Origin: an uncultured Gammaproteobacteria bacterium
Lineage (GTDB): Bacteria; Pseudomonadota; Gammaproteobacteria; Nitrosococcales; Methylophagaceae
Direction: 5' to 3'
DNA length: 64,000 nucleotides
Assembly (NCBI GenBank): GCA_905181885.1
Contig: CAJIZI010000002.1
Coordinates: 1 to 64,000 of the forward strand
In this document: positions 16,593 through 27,048 of the stretch, in pieces
Numbering within the stretch: position 1 is the stretch's first letter
How the letters are laid out: every line of letters starts with the position of its first letter
Position numbers and translations under genes: made by a program
Notes under the pieces: generated by a model
The model's input: only the letters and a program-made list of their open reading frames with translations
Told to the model about the DNA's origin: nothing
Database searches by the model: none

Positions 16593-18386
16593 ATGAACAT
16601 GACCGATACTATCTCAGCAAAACAAGCTTGTACATTGTACGGCTTGTTCAAAGAACGCCTCAAGCGAAGTCCTCATATAACTGCTTATAAAAGCTATGAT
16701 CCAGAAACAAAGCAATGGTTTGATAGCACCTGGAGCGAAGTTGCTACTCGAGTGGCATGCTGGCAGGGTGCATTAATCAAGGAAGAGCTACAATCTGGTG
16801 ACCGTGTTGCCATCAATCTGCGTAACTGTATCGAGTGGGTGTTTTTTGATCAAGCAGCATTAGGTTTAGGACTCGTATTGGTGCCTTTATACCCTGATGA
16901 CCGCCCTGAGAATGTTGCCTACATATTACGTGACGCCGATGTTAAGTTGCTCCTATTGCAGAACTGTCAACAATGGAGAGCACTTGAACCGTCAATTACT
17001 GCAGAGCATGCTCTAAAGCGTGTTTTGATTCAAAATACTGATACGCCGACACTTAATAAGCCAGCTTATTATGTCGAAGAATGGCTAAATCCTGCTGATA
17101 CGAAATTGCAGAGTGATCCTGGACAACCTCACGAATTAGCCTCAATTATATATACCTCCGGCACAACTGGACGCCCCAAAGGTGTAATGCTCAGCCACCA
17201 AAATATGTTATCCGTAGCTCAAGGCGGACTGACCCGTATCAAAATAGTACCCAGTGATTTATTTTTGTCCTTTTTGCCACTTTCTCATACCCTTGAGCGA
17301 ACTGCCGGTTATTACTTACCCATGATGGCTGGAGCCACAGTAGCTCATGCACGTGGAATCCTTCAGTTAGCAGATGATATGCTAACAATTAAACCAACAG
17401 TATTAATTGCTGTCCCGCGTATTTTCGAGCGTATTTACACCCGTATCCACAGCCAACTTAAAGAAAAGTCAGGCCTTTCTCAATGGTTGTTTCACAAAAC
17501 CGTTAGAATAGGATTGCAACGTTTTGAATACCAACAAAAACGAGAAGCATGGAAGTTTAATTTTTTGGTTTGGCCATTATTGAATAAATTGGTGGCGTCC
17601 AAGGTAAGGCAACGTTTAGGAGGCAATATGCGTGTCATTCTTAGCGGTGGAGCAGCCTTGCCAAATACAGTTGCAGAGTTATTTGTTGGATTAGATTTTT
17701 GCATTTTACAAGGATATGGTTTAACAGAAACAAGTCCTGTGATTAGTGTAAATACCCCTCAAAATAATTATCCTGCTAGTGTTGGTACCGTTATTCCCGG
17801 TGTCACCGTCAAAGTCGGTGACAATCACGAATTACTCGCTCGTGGAACAGGCATCATGTTGGGTTATTGGGGTAATGAAGAGGCTACGTCACTTACTATT
17901 GATGATGAAGGCTGGCTTCATACAGGTGATCAAGCGCACATTAGTGACACAGGTCATATTTATATTACAGGTCGAATTAAAGATATTCTAGTCATGAGTA
18001 ATGGCGAAAAAGTACCACCAGGAGATATTGAAGCCGCAATATTAATGAACCCGCTTTTTGAACAAGTCCTTGTCATTGGAGAAGGACAGTCATTTCTGTC
18101 AGCTTTACTCGTACTCAATACCGATAATTGGTTTGAATTAGCCAAAAGACTTCATCTTGATAGCAATGACAAAGCTGTCTTGGACAATAAAATATTAAAC
18201 AGCTATATCATTAAGCAATTAAAAATATTACTGTCGTCCTTCCCCGCTTATGCCAAAATAAGACGCGTCTCAATACACCTCGATGTCTGGACTGCTGAGA
18301 ATGATTTAATTACACCGACAATGAAGATAAAACGCCCTAAAGTCATAGCACACCATAAAAAGGACATTGATAAAATATATCGGTAA
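16593..18386 (+). CDS. Long-chain acyl-CoA synthetase (AMP-forming)
   Basis: A 597-residue adenylate-forming enzyme that activates fatty acids to acyl-CoA via acyl-AMP. The ATP/AMP signature IIYTSGTTGRPKGVMLSHQN is followed by FLSFLPLSHTLERTAGYYLPM (FAA1-type), ILQGYGLTETSPVIS, and GWLHTGDQAHISDTGHIYITGRIKDILVMSNGEKVPP with the hinge and C-terminal domain. FAA1-like (COG1022) architecture and length. Starts at 16593 or the second ATG at 16599. It is monocistronic here and converges on folC with a 69-nt gap. Chain-length specificity is unknown. Confidence 0.92.
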   Translation: MNMTDTISAKQACTLYGLFKERLKRSPHITAYKSYDPETKQWFDSTWSEVATRVACWQGALIKEELQSGDRVAINLRNCIEWVFFDQAALGLGLVLVPLYPDDRPENVAYILRDADVKLLLLQNCQQWRALEPSITAEHALKRVLIQNTDTPTLNKPAYYVEEWLNPADTKLQSDPGQPHELASIIYTSGTTGRPKGVMLSHQNMLSVAQGGLTRIKIVPSDLFLSFLPLSHTLERTAGYYLPMMAGATVAHARGILQLADDMLTIKPTVLIAVPRIFERIYTRIHSQLKEKSGLSQWLFHKTVRIGLQRFEYQQKREAWKFNFLVWPLLNKLVASKVRQRLGGNMRVILSGGAALPNTVAELFVGLDFCILQGYGLTETSPVISVNTPQNNYPASVGTVIPGVTVKVGDNHELLARGTGIMLGYWGNEEATSLTIDDEGWLHTGDQAHISDTGHIYITGRIKDILVMSNGEKVPPGDIEAAILMNPLFEQVLVIGEGQSFLSALLVLNTDNWFELAKRLHLDSNDKAVLDNKILNSYIIKQLKILLSSFPAYAKIRRVSIHLDVWTAENDLITPTMKIKRPKVIAHHKKDIDKIYR

Positions 18387-18455
18387 GGCTTAGTTGTTTT
18401 GACGGTCACCCATTGCTGCCAAAATAGCTTAGCTAAAAAGTGAAGTTATGATTAT

Positions 18456-19718
18456 TTAAGGTAACAAGATCACACTTGCAACAGTTTGAAATGAGCCAAA
18501 GATGACGACCCTATCTCCTTTTCTTGCATTGGCCATTGCCTCTCTATAGGCATTTGGAACACTATCAAAAGTATTGATCTTAACATCGTCAATAACCCCT
18601 TTTAATTTCAATGCTAAAGTATCAGCACTCATTCCACGACTGCCTGATAACCCCGCAATATACCAGTCGTCTATCGCAGGTTTAAGGATAGCGGAAACCG
18701 TTGACGCTTCCTTATCTTTTAACATGGCTAGGACCCCAATAGTACGGCCTTGAAAACCAGATCCTGTTAATAATTCAACTAAGCTTAAGGCGCCTTGCTC
18801 ATTATGTGTCACATCAAAAATGCGAAGTACGGCTCCAGGAACTTGTTGAAAACGACCAGCTAGTAATACTTCTATTAAACCTTTTTCTATCTGAGGCTGG
18901 GAAATGTTAAAGCCTTGCTCTATTAACAAACTAATGACTTGTAAAACAGCAGCAGCATTTTGTAGTTGATAACGGCCTGTTAATGCTGGGTGAGGTAACT
19001 TTCTCCAAGAAATAATTTCATTTGACCAATGCCATTGTTGCGAATCATATTGATAATTAAAATCAACTGTTGCTACAGAAATATGAGCACTTAACTCATT
19101 TGCATAGTTTATTAATGACTCGGGTGGTTTCTCAGCACAGACTAATGGCTTATTAGCTCTTATAATTCCTGCTTTTTCGAAACCAATGGTCTCACGATCG
19201 TGCCCTAACCATTGGATATGATCTAGGCTAATAGGTGTAATTAATGCAATATCGGCATCGAATAAGTTCACCGCATCTAAACGACCGCCCATGCCTACTT
19301 CTAAAATAGCGATATCAATCGCTTTGTTACAAAAAATATTAACAGCTGCTAATGTGGAAAACTCAAAGTAAGTGAGTGAAATGCCATCTCTCGCTTGATC
19401 AATTTCTTCAAAAGCTTCAGATATTAACCGATCATCGCAAGCCTCTCCATCAACTACAATACGTTCGTTATAATTAATTAAGTGCGGAGACGTATAAGCA
19501 CCAGTGCGATAACCTGCCGCACGTAAAATGGAATCGAGCATAGCAACAGATGAACCTTTACCATTGGTGCCGGCAACAGTAATAACTTTAAAGGGTAAAG
19601 TGGCTTTCCCTTTCAGCTGCTGCCAAACCTGCCTGACTCTTTCAAGGCCAGGATCAACTTCAGTGAAGTGGAGCTTTTCCTGCCAAGCCAGCCATTCTGG
19701 CAAGGTTTGAAATCGCAT
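18456..19718 (-). CDS. folC: Bifunctional dihydrofolate synthase/folylpolyglutamate synthase
   Basis: A 420-residue Mur-ligase-fold enzyme that adds glutamate to dihydropteroate and extends polyglutamate tails on folates. P-loop VITVAGTNGKGSSVAMLDSIL, TGAYTSPHLINYNERI, AILEVGMGGRLDAVNLFDADIALITPISLDHIQWLG, and C-terminal domain RIFDVTHNEQGALSLVELL. Normal length. It starts 13 nt after accD, the usual accD-folC pair; dedD, cvpA and purF, which often follow, are absent. Confidence 0.96.
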   Translation of the reverse strand: MRFQTLPEWLAWQEKLHFTEVDPGLERVRQVWQQLKGKATLPFKVITVAGTNGKGSSVAMLDSILRAAGYRTGAYTSPHLINYNERIVVDGEACDDRLISEAFEEIDQARDGISLTYFEFSTLAAVNIFCNKAIDIAILEVGMGGRLDAVNLFDADIALITPISLDHIQWLGHDRETIGFEKAGIIRANKPLVCAEKPPESLINYANELSAHISVATVDFNYQYDSQQWHWSNEIISWRKLPHPALTGRYQLQNAAAVLQVISLLIEQGFNISQPQIEKGLIEVLLAGRFQQVPGAVLRIFDVTHNEQGALSLVELLTGSGFQGRTIGVLAMLKDKEASTVSAILKPAIDDWYIAGLSGSRGMSADTLALKLKGVIDDVKINTFDSVPNAYREAMANARKGDRVVIFGSFQTVASVILLP

Positions 19719-19731
19719 CCTTTATCTAAAT

Positions 19732-20589
19732 TTAAGCAACGTCACGTTTTTGTAACACCGATAACATTTTTGATAGACGATCACGCATATCTCGTCTATC
19801 AATAATCATGTCAACAGCACCGTGTTCTAGTAAAAACTCACTACGTTGAAAACCTTCAGGTAATGTTTCCCGAACTGTTTGTTCAATAACTCTTGGGCCT
19901 GCAAACCCAATTAATGCTTTTGGCTCTGCAATGTTAATGTCACCTAGCATTGCTAAGCTTGCTGATACGCCGCCCATCGTCGGATCAGTTAAAACAGAAA
20001 CAAAAGGCACGCCAGCCTTACTCAACTGCGCTAATATTGCGCTGGTTTTCGCCATTTGCATCAGTGAAAACAAACCTTCTTGCATACGGGCTCCACCGCT
20101 GGCAGCAAAACATATCAATGGTACTTTCTTTTCTAGAGCAACTTTAGCAGCTCGTACAAACTTCTCGCCAACGACTGAGCCCATCGAGCCAGCCATAAAG
20201 CTAAAGTCAAATGAAACCACAACAACAGGTAAGCTATTGATCATACCTTCCATCGCTAGTAAAGCATCCTTTTCGCCCGTGGTTTTTTGAGCCTGCGATA
20301 AACGATCTTTATATTTTTTACTATCTTTAAACTTTAATGTATCAATAGATTGCATATCTGCTGCAATTTCCTGACGGCCAGCTTTATCTAAAAAGCTTTC
20401 AAGCCGAGTGCGGGCTGTCACCCGATGGTGATGATCACATTTAGGACAAACATGTAAATTACGCACAAGTTCAGCGCGATATAGAACACTTTCACAACTT
20501 GGGCATTTACACCAAACCCCCTCAGGTACAGATCTACTTCGCACAGTTGTACGTATTTTTGAAGGCAGTATCTTTTCAAACCAACTCAT
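19732..20589 (-). CDS. accD: Acetyl-CoA carboxylase carboxyltransferase, beta subunit
   Basis: A 285-residue subunit of the carboxyltransferase that makes malonyl-CoA with AccA. An N-terminal four-cysteine zinc ribbon ([11 protein letters not shown]...[12 protein letters not shown], about residues 27-50) is followed by the crotonase-like domain with [61 protein letters not shown] and [14 protein letters not shown]. Complete. It lies between trpA (31 nt upstream) and folC (13 nt downstream). Confidence 0.97.
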   Translation of the reverse strand: MSWFEKILPSKIRTTVRSRSVPEGVWCKCPSCESVLYRAELVRNLHVCPKCDHHHRVTARTRLESFLDKAGRQEIAADMQSIDTLKFKDSKKYKDRLSQAQKTTGEKDALLAMEGMINSLPVVVVSFDFSFMAGSMGSVVGEKFVRAAKVALEKKVPLICFAASGGARMQEGLFSLMQMAKTSAILAQLSKAGVPFVSVLTDPTMGGVSASLAMLGDINIAEPKALIGFAGPRVIEQTVRETLPEGFQRSEFLLEHGAVDMIIDRRDMRDRLSKMLSVLQKRDVA

Positions 20590-20620
20590 TTTTGTTACCT
20601 TTAAAAGTTCTATCCATCAA

Positions 20621-21439
20621 TTATTTTTTCATGTCTTTAATATCAATAGCAACCCGCATATCTGCAACCAACTCTGATACAGTTGCTGGAAGCAACTCTG
20701 GTGTCTTTTCATGCTCAGCTATACAATTTACTAATGTACTTCCTACAACAACACCATCAGCGACCTCTGATACTAACGCCGCTGACTGACCATCTCGAAT
20801 ACCGAAGCCAACACCAACTGGTAAGTCAGTATATTGTCGCAGTATATTAAGCTTTTCTCCTAATTCAGATGCGTCAATAGAAGCAGAACCTGTCACACCT
20901 TTAAGAGATACATAGTAAATAAACCCTTTTGCATGTGTGGCAATCGACGTCATCCGCGCTTTTGTTGTAGTCGGTGCCACAAGAAAAATAGTGTCTATGC
21001 CATGCTTATTCATAATGGGTAAGAAAATATCTGACTCTTCTGGCGGCATATCTACAGTCAATATTCCATCAACACCCGCTTTCTCCGCATGCTCAGCAAA
21101 CTGCTCATAACCCATAGCTTCAAGAGGATTAGCATACCCCATCAAAATAACCGGTGTTATTGTATCTTTTTCTCTAAATTGTGCCACCATCTCTATCACT
21201 TTCTGTATCGACACATCATTTTTTAAAGCACGTTCACATGCTTTTTGAATTGCAGGGCCATCTGACATTGGATCTGAGAAAGGCACGCCTAATTCGAGTA
21301 AGTTTGCTCCAGCCTCTACAAAAGCATGAAGCATCGGTACAGTTACCCATGGCTCAGGATCTCCTGCTGTGATGTAGGGTATTAAAGCAGTCTTCCCATC
21401 TAGTTTTAACTGTGCAAAGCATTCACTAATACGACTCAT
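20621..21439 (-). CDS. trpA: Tryptophan synthase alpha subunit
   Basis: A 272-residue TIM barrel that cleaves indole-3-glycerol phosphate to indole, passed to TrpB. Catalytic Glu in [22 protein letters not shown], catalytic Asp in [15 protein letters not shown], then [22 protein letters not shown] and [13 protein letters not shown]. The track starts at 21457 ([10 protein letters not shown]); the ATG at 21439, giving MSRISECF, is the family start. It overlaps the trpB stop by 14 nt, so the pair is translationally coupled. Confidence 0.97.
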   Translation of the reverse strand: MSRISECFAQLKLDGKTALIPYITAGDPEPWVTVPMLHAFVEAGANLLELGVPFSDPMSDGPAIQKACERALKNDVSIQKVIEMVAQFREKDTITPVILMGYANPLEAMGYEQFAEHAEKAGVDGILTVDMPPEESDIFLPIMNKHGIDTIFLVAPTTTKARMTSIATHAKGFIYYVSLKGVTGSASIDASELGEKLNILRQYTDLPVGVGFGIRDGQSAALVSEVADGVVVGSTLVNCIAEHEKTPELLPATVSELVADMRVAIDIKDMKK

Positions 21440-22673
21440 TTTCACTGACCCCTTCAATTTTCAAGCCAGCTATTGAAGCGACTGTATGCATATCTTTATC
21501 ACCACGACCTGACAAATTCACCAAAATGGACTGTTCTTCACTCATCGATGCAGCAAGTTTATTGACATAAGCTAATGCATGACTTGTTTCAAGGGCAGGA
21601 ATAATACCTTCTGTTCGCGTTAAATCATGAAAGGCTTGTAATGCTTCATCATCTGTCACTGAAACATATTCGGCACGGCCGATATCCTTTAACCAAGCAT
21701 GCTCAGGGCCCACTCCTGGATAATCTAAACCTGCTGAAATCGAATGTGTTCCTGTTATCTGTCCTTGCTCATCTTGTATTAAATAAGTCCTGTTCCCATG
21801 CAGCACACCCGGAGTTCCCGCACACAATGCAGCTGAATGTTTTCCTGTTTCTATACCAAGCCCAGCACCCTCGACCCCATACATAGCAACAGACTCATCA
21901 TTAATAAAAGGATGAAATAAGCCTATCGCGTTAGACCCTCCACCGATACAGGCAACTAATGCATCAGGTAACTTGCCTGTAGAAGCGAGCATTTGCTGGC
22001 GTGCTTCACGGCCTATGACCGTTTGAAAGTCACGCACCATAGCAGGATATGGGTGTGGTCCAGCTACTGTACCAATAATGTAAAACGTATCATCAACATT
22101 AGTAACCCAGTCACGTAGAGCTTCATTCAAAGCATCTTTCAGCGTTTTAGAACCAGACTCAACAGGTATAACCTCTGCACCTAGTAACTTCATACGATAA
22201 ACGTTCATAGATTGGCGCTTCACATCTTCTGCGCCCATGTAAACAACACACTCCATACCTAAGCGTGCTGCAACAGTTGCGCTAGCAACGCCATGCTGAC
22301 CTGCACCTGTTTCAGCGATAATACGTTTTTTACCCATACGCTTTGCTAATAAGGCTTGACCAATCGTATTATTTATCTTGTGTGCACCAGTGTGGTTTAA
22401 ATCTTCACGCTTTAAGTAAATCTTTGCACCACCAATTTTTTTAGACCAGTTTTCTGCATAATAAACTGGTGAAGGACGGCCTACAAACTCGGCTAAATCC
22501 TTATCCATTTCGGCTTGGAAATCAGCGTCATTTTTGTAGAGTTCGTATGCCTCTTCCAAAGAATGAATGGCATTCATTAAAGTCTCACCGACAAAACGAC
22601 CACCATATGGACCAAAATGACCTTTTTCATCCGGATAAGTGTCGTAATAATTACTGTCTATCTTTTCAGCCAT
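21426..22673 (-). CDS. trpB: Tryptophan synthase beta subunit
   Basis: A 415-residue PLP enzyme that joins indole and serine. PLP lysine in [54 protein letters not shown] and the C-terminal [26 protein letters not shown] marks the normal N-terminus. Its start overlaps the trpF stop by 8 nt and its end overlaps trpA. The trpEGDC genes are not in the window. Confidence 0.98.
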   Translation of the reverse strand: MAEKIDSNYYDTYPDEKGHFGPYGGRFVGETLMNAIHSLEEAYELYKNDADFQAEMDKDLAEFVGRPSPVYYAENWSKKIGGAKIYLKREDLNHTGAHKINNTIGQALLAKRMGKKRIIAETGAGQHGVASATVAARLGMECVVYMGAEDVKRQSMNVYRMKLLGAEVIPVESGSKTLKDALNEALRDWVTNVDDTFYIIGTVAGPHPYPAMVRDFQTVIGREARQQMLASTGKLPDALVACIGGGSNAIGLFHPFINDESVAMYGVEGAGLGIETGKHSAALCAGTPGVLHGNRTYLIQDEQGQITGTHSISAGLDYPGVGPEHAWLKDIGRAEYVSVTDDEALQAFHDLTRTEGIIPALETSHALAYVNKLAASMSEEQSILVNLSGRGDKDMHTVASIAGLKIEGVSENESY

Positions 22674-23280
22674 TTTTTACCTCTTGCATAAAAGCGTTTA
22701 TTTTTTTTTGAGCTTTAATACCTTTGTCTTCTTCAACACCTCCGCTCACATCAACGGCAAAGGGTTGAACACGTTTTATTGCCTCTCCTACATTCTCAGC
22801 TGTTAAACCACCCGCAAGAATAATAGGTTTATCTATTTTTTTTATCATGGACCAATCAAAGGTCTGGCCAGTGCCACCCTGTACGCCAGGCTGATAGCTA
22901 TCTAATAGCAAAGCACAAGCATCATCATAAATTTCTGCTTGTGCAGCTAAATCTATTCCCTCACGCATTCTAATTGCTTTAAGGTATGGCCGCGAAAATT
23001 GTGCACAGTACTCTTGGCTTTCGTTACCATGAAACTGCAATATGTCAATCGGTAATGCCGCAAGACAATCATTGACAGTACTAGCAGCAGCATCCACAAA
23101 TAGTGCCACAACACTTACAAAGGGCGGCAAAACAGCCACAATCTTTTTTGCTTGCGCAATTGTCACGGCTCTGGGACTCGCCTCGAAAAAAACCAAACCG
23201 ATCGCATCAACGCCCATTTCAGCAGCAAATTCAGCATCTTGGCATCTCGTAATGCCACAAATCTTTACACGTGTTCTCAT
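22666..23280 (-). CDS. trpF: Phosphoribosylanthranilate isomerase
   Basis: A 204-residue TIM barrel that catalyses the Amadori rearrangement of PRA in tryptophan synthesis. Catalytic Cys in [34 protein letters not shown]-type strand ([13 protein letters not shown]), GGTGQTFDW with the general-acid Asp region nearby (LLLDSYQPG), [11 protein letters not shown] and [14 protein letters not shown]. Complete. It follows truA by 35 nt and couples to trpB, a trpF-trpB-trpA sub-operon. Confidence 0.97.
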   Translation of the reverse strand: MRTRVKICGITRCQDAEFAAEMGVDAIGLVFFEASPRAVTIAQAKKIVAVLPPFVSVVALFVDAAASTVNDCLAALPIDILQFHGNESQEYCAQFSRPYLKAIRMREGIDLAAQAEIYDDACALLLDSYQPGVQGGTGQTFDWSMIKKIDKPIILAGGLTAENVGEAIKRVQPFAVDVSGGVEEDKGIKAQKKINAFMQEVKNG

Positions 23281-23315
23281 GAATTTAGTCTGAGATAAAA
23301 ATCTAAAATACTACT

Positions 23316-24098
23316 CTACCAGACCACTGGGAAAGTCGACACTGTAGGAAATGCGTATTCGGTAGGATAATGAGCATTAACGAAATAAAGGCCTTCTGGT
23401 GGTGAAGTTACCCCACCTTGTGTCCTATCACGACTCTCCAAGACATCTAATGCCCATGAAACCGGCTGCCTACCGTCACCTATAGGCACTAACACACCTA
23501 CAATATTTCGTACCATATGATGTAAAAAAGACTGTGCTTTAACATCAATAGCAATACAATCACCTTGCTTAGAGACTTTAATATATTCCATTGTTTTGAC
23601 TGGATCATGAGCCTGACATTCTTTAGCTCTAAAAGCAGAAAAGTCATGATGGCCCACCATCAAATTTGCTGCTTCTTGCATAAGTTTTATATCTAGAGAC
23701 TGAGTGTACCACCACATTTTATTATGATGAATTGAGGAGCGACTGACACGGTTCAGTATAAGGTAACGATAACTACGACTGATTGCCGAAAAACGGGCGC
23801 TGAAGTTCTCCCCTACTGACTTGGCCCATGTCACATTAACATCCTTTGGTAGGTGAGTATTCAACCCTAATATCCAATTACGCTGTTCACGCTCAGCTTT
23901 TGTATCAAAATGTACAACCTGCTGCAATGCATGCACACCAGAATCAGTTCTACCTGCAGCTACTGTCTTTACTTCATGGTTCGCAACATAACTAATTGCT
24001 TCAATTAAGCAGCCCTGTACTGTTCTTTGCTTTGGTTGCACTTGCCAACCATTGAACTTCGTACCATCGTATTCGAGACCTAATGCTATTCGACCCAT
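23316..24098 (-). CDS. truA: tRNA pseudouridine(38-40) synthase TruA
   Basis: A 260-residue enzyme that isomerises U38-40 of tRNA anticodon arms. Catalytic Asp in VAAGRTDSGVHALQQVVHF; N-terminal ALGLEYDGTKFNGWQVQP; C-terminal SFLHHMVRNIVGVLVPIGDGR and GLYFVNAHYP. Complete. It lies 14 nt after asd, where many relatives carry fimV in between. Confidence 0.97.
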   Translation of the reverse strand: MGRIALGLEYDGTKFNGWQVQPKQRTVQGCLIEAISYVANHEVKTVAAGRTDSGVHALQQVVHFDTKAEREQRNWILGLNTHLPKDVNVTWAKSVGENFSARFSAISRSYRYLILNRVSRSSIHHNKMWWYTQSLDIKLMQEAANLMVGHHDFSAFRAKECQAHDPVKTMEYIKVSKQGDCIAIDVKAQSFLHHMVRNIVGVLVPIGDGRQPVSWALDVLESRDRTQGGVTSPPEGLYFVNAHYPTEYAFPTVSTFPVVW

Positions 24099-24112
24099 TA
24101 AAAACCTACTTT

Positions 24113-25138
24113 TTACAAATATTTTTCTACTAATACTTCCGCTATTTGTACGCTATTCAATGCTGCACCTTTACGCACATTGTCAGCTACAACCCATAAG
24201 TTTAATCCCTTCGGGTGTGAGATATCTTCACGAATACGGCCTACATAAACATTATCCTCTCCTTGCGCATCACTTGCTGCCGTTGGATAACCGCCATCTT
24301 CGTGAGTATCAACTAACGTTATACCTTTAAAATCAGCTAATAACTTTTTAGCGTCAGCCGCTGTGATTTTGTCGCGTGTTTCAATATGAATAGCTTCAGA
24401 GTGGCCATAAAAAACAGGAACTCTCACGGCAGTTGGGTTAACAACGATACGAGCATCGCCCATAATCTTTTTCGTTTCCCAAACCATTTTCATTTCTTCT
24501 TTTGTATAGCCATTTTCTTCAAAAGAGTCTATCTGAGGTAATACATTAAATGCGATTCGCTTAGGATAAACATGGTTTTCTGTGGGTCTCCCATTCAATA
24601 AATCTTGTGTTTGTTTTGCTAATTCATCTATAGCCGGTTTGCCCGAACCTGAGACAGCTTGATATGTACATACGTTAATACGCTCGATTCCTACAGCATC
24701 ATAGATTGGCTTTAAGGCTACTACCATCTGTATAGTCGAGCAATTCGGGTTAGCTATGATCCCACGCTTTGTATAATCAGCAATCGCTTCAGGGTTGACT
24801 TCCGGAACGACCAATGGAACATCATCTACATACCGGAACTCAGATGTATTATCTATAACAATACAGCCCGCTGCTGCTGCAATTGGTGCATATTCTTTAG
24901 AAACACTCGCCCCTGGTGAAAACAGGCCAATTTGTACTTTCGAAAAATCGAATGAGGCTAAGTCTTCAACCCTAATAGCTCGGTTACCAAACTCGACAGT
25001 AGTCCCTGCTGAACGAGCACTCGCGAGAGCATAAATTTTACCTACTGGGAAATTCCGCTGATGTAAAATATCTAACATTGCTTCACCAACGGCACCCGTT
25101 GCACCTACAACAGCCACATCTACTTTTTTAGTCAACAT
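24113..25138 (-). CDS. asd: Aspartate-semialdehyde dehydrogenase
   Basis: Reduces aspartyl phosphate to aspartate semialdehyde for lysine, diaminopimelate, methionine and threonine. NADP-binding VAVVGATGAVGEAMLDIL, GLFSPGASVSKEYAP, active-site Cys in IIANPNCSTIQMVVAL, AVSGSGKPAIDELA and RVPVFYGHSEAIHIET. The track starts at an ATG (25150) inside leuB; the ATG at 25138, giving MLTKKVDVAV, fits the family better, although AGGTGA lies unusually close to it. Either way leuB and asd overlap or touch and are coupled. Confidence 0.96.
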   Translation of the reverse strand: MLTKKVDVAVVGATGAVGEAMLDILHQRNFPVGKIYALASARSAGTTVEFGNRAIRVEDLASFDFSKVQIGLFSPGASVSKEYAPIAAAAGCIVIDNTSEFRYVDDVPLVVPEVNPEAIADYTKRGIIANPNCSTIQMVVALKPIYDAVGIERINVCTYQAVSGSGKPAIDELAKQTQDLLNGRPTENHVYPKRIAFNVLPQIDSFEENGYTKEEMKMVWETKKIMGDARIVVNPTAVRVPVFYGHSEAIHIETRDKITAADAKKLLADFKGITLVDTHEDGGYPTAASDAQGEDNVYVGRIREDISHPKGLNLWVVADNVRKGAALNSVQIAEVLVEKYL

Positions 25139-25139
25139 T

Positions 25140-26225
25140 TCACCTATCATTTGAATTTAATACTGCAACAACTGCATCGCCCATTTCTACTGTGCCAATA
25201 AGTTTCATACCCTCAGAAAAAATATCTGCTGTACGGTATCCTTGATCTAGAACGACACTAACTGCAGTCTCGACCATATCCGCAATTTCTCCTTCATCCA
25301 AGCTATACCGCAACATCATCGCCACTGATAAAATAGTTGCTAATGGATTTGCAGTGTTTTTTCCAGCAATATCTGGCGCAGAACCATGAATAGGCTCATA
25401 CATACCCTTGCTGTTTTCATCTAATGAGGCCGAGGGCAACATACCAATTGAACCCGTCAACATAGATGCACAGTCAGACAATATATCCCCAAACATATTA
25501 GTCGTAACCATGACATCAAACTGTTTCGGCTCTCGAACAAGCTGCATCGCTGCATTATCAACATACATATGACTTAATTCAATATCACTAAAATCTTTTG
25601 ACAGGTTGATCATCGTCTCTCGCCATAGCTCTGTTGACTCAAGTACATTAGCTTTGTCCACAGAACATACTCGCCCTTGACGTTTTCTAGCAATATCAAA
25701 AGCCACTTTACCAATACGAATTACTTCGCTCTCACGGTAAACGAGAGTATTAAAGCCTTCTTTCTCTCCACTAGGTAAGGTTCGGATACCCCTCGGCTTA
25801 CCAAAATAAATCCCCCCCGTAAGTTCTCGTACAATCATTATGTCTAAACCTGAAACTATTTCAGCCTTTAAGCTTGAAGCATCTGCTAGTTGTGGGTACA
25901 AGATGGCTGGGCGTAAATTTGCAAATAAATTTAACTCACTACGAATGCCCAACAAACCTTTTTCAGGACGAACACTTATATCAAGTGATTCCCATTTATA
26001 TCCACCAACAGCACCTAATAAAATAGCATCTGCATCATCAGCAATTGCTAATGTTTCTTTGGGTAGTGGTGAGCCTGTTTCATCATAAGCGGCACCTCCA
26101 ATCAAACCATACTCAAGCTCTATATCTAAACCCTTTAACTGTAAAGCTTTTAAAACTTTAACTGCTTCTGCAACAATTTCTGGTCCAATTCCATCACCGG
26201 GTAAGACTGCAATTTTTTTTGTCAT
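25140..26225 (-). CDS. leuB: 3-isopropylmalate dehydrogenase
   Basis: A 361-residue NAD-dependent beta-decarboxylating dehydrogenase of leucine synthesis. [57 protein letters not shown], and the metal-binding/NAD region [26 protein letters not shown] with [18 protein letters not shown]. Complete. It lies 45 nt after leuD, as in leuCDB operons. Confidence 0.98.
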   Translation of the reverse strand: MTKKIAVLPGDGIGPEIVAEAVKVLKALQLKGLDIELEYGLIGGAAYDETGSPLPKETLAIADDADAILLGAVGGYKWESLDISVRPEKGLLGIRSELNLFANLRPAILYPQLADASSLKAEIVSGLDIMIVRELTGGIYFGKPRGIRTLPSGEKEGFNTLVYRESEVIRIGKVAFDIARKRQGRVCSVDKANVLESTELWRETMINLSKDFSDIELSHMYVDNAAMQLVREPKQFDVMVTTNMFGDILSDCASMLTGSIGMLPSASLDENSKGMYEPIHGSAPDIAGKNTANPLATILSVAMMLRYSLDEGEIADMVETAVSVVLDQGYRTADIFSEGMKLIGTVEMGDAVVAVLNSNDR

Positions 26226-26270
26226 TGTTTATTCTTATGCTCTATTTGAATTTAAAGTACAGCTTGATTA

Positions 26271-26918
26271 CTAGTTTATCGAAGGAAATAACCATGGTGC
26301 TTCATGTTTCCTTCGCTCTTCATAAGCCTTTATTTCATCAATATGCCCCAGAGTTAACCCAATATCATCTAGTCCTTTTATCAAACAATCCTTTTTGAAC
26401 GCATCGATCTCAAAAACTAATTTTGAACCGTCAGGTGTAGTAATAGTTTGGTTTGGTAAGTCTACTTTAAGTTTATAGCCGGGTTGTGCTGCGACAGCAT
26501 TAAATAAATTCTCCACAACCATTTCTTCTAACTCGACAGCTAAAATTCCATTCTTACTGGTGTTATTAAAGAAGATATCAGCAAAACTAGAGGCAATAAC
26601 AACTCTGATACCAAAATCTTCTAATGCCCAAACTGCATGTTCCCGACTAGAACCACAACCAAAATTTTCACGCGTCAATAAAATGCTACCACCTGCATAG
26701 CGGGGAGAATTGAGAACAAATTCAGTGTTAAGTGGGCGAAATTCACATGACTCACCCGGCTTACCTAGATCTAAGTAACGCCATTCATCAAACAGGTTAG
26801 GACCAAAACCACTACGCTTTATCGACTTTAAAAATTGTTTAGGAATAATCGCATCCGTGTCCACATTGGGTCTATCAATGGGTATAACTATGCCGTCTTG
26901 AAGTGTAAATGGTTGCAT
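26271..26918 (-). CDS. leuD: 3-isopropylmalate dehydratase small subunit
   Basis: A 215-residue swivelling subunit of isopropylmalate isomerase; needs the LeuC large subunit that holds the 4Fe-4S cluster. Seen: [62 protein letters not shown]. Length is normal for the proteobacterial type. leuC, normally directly upstream, is missing: the gene upstream encodes an ABC binding protein, so LeuC must be supplied from elsewhere. Confidence 0.97.
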   Translation of the reverse strand: MQPFTLQDGIVIPIDRPNVDTDAIIPKQFLKSIKRSGFGPNLFDEWRYLDLGKPGESCEFRPLNTEFVLNSPRYAGGSILLTRENFGCGSSREHAVWALEDFGIRVVIASSFADIFFNNTSKNGILAVELEEMVVENLFNAVAAQPGYKLKVDLPNQTITTPDGSKLVFEIDAFKKDCLIKGLDDIGLTLGHIDEIKAYEERRKHEAPWLFPSIN

Positions 26919-27048
26919 TGGATTATCTTTCTTAATTTAAATGAGAAAAGTCTACTTTCGTATTTGAAAGAGAAACAAGTATATCAACTAAAAGCGTTGT
27001 TATTGACCTTTAAAATCCATAAATAGCTTTCTTACCAGCTCTCAACCT

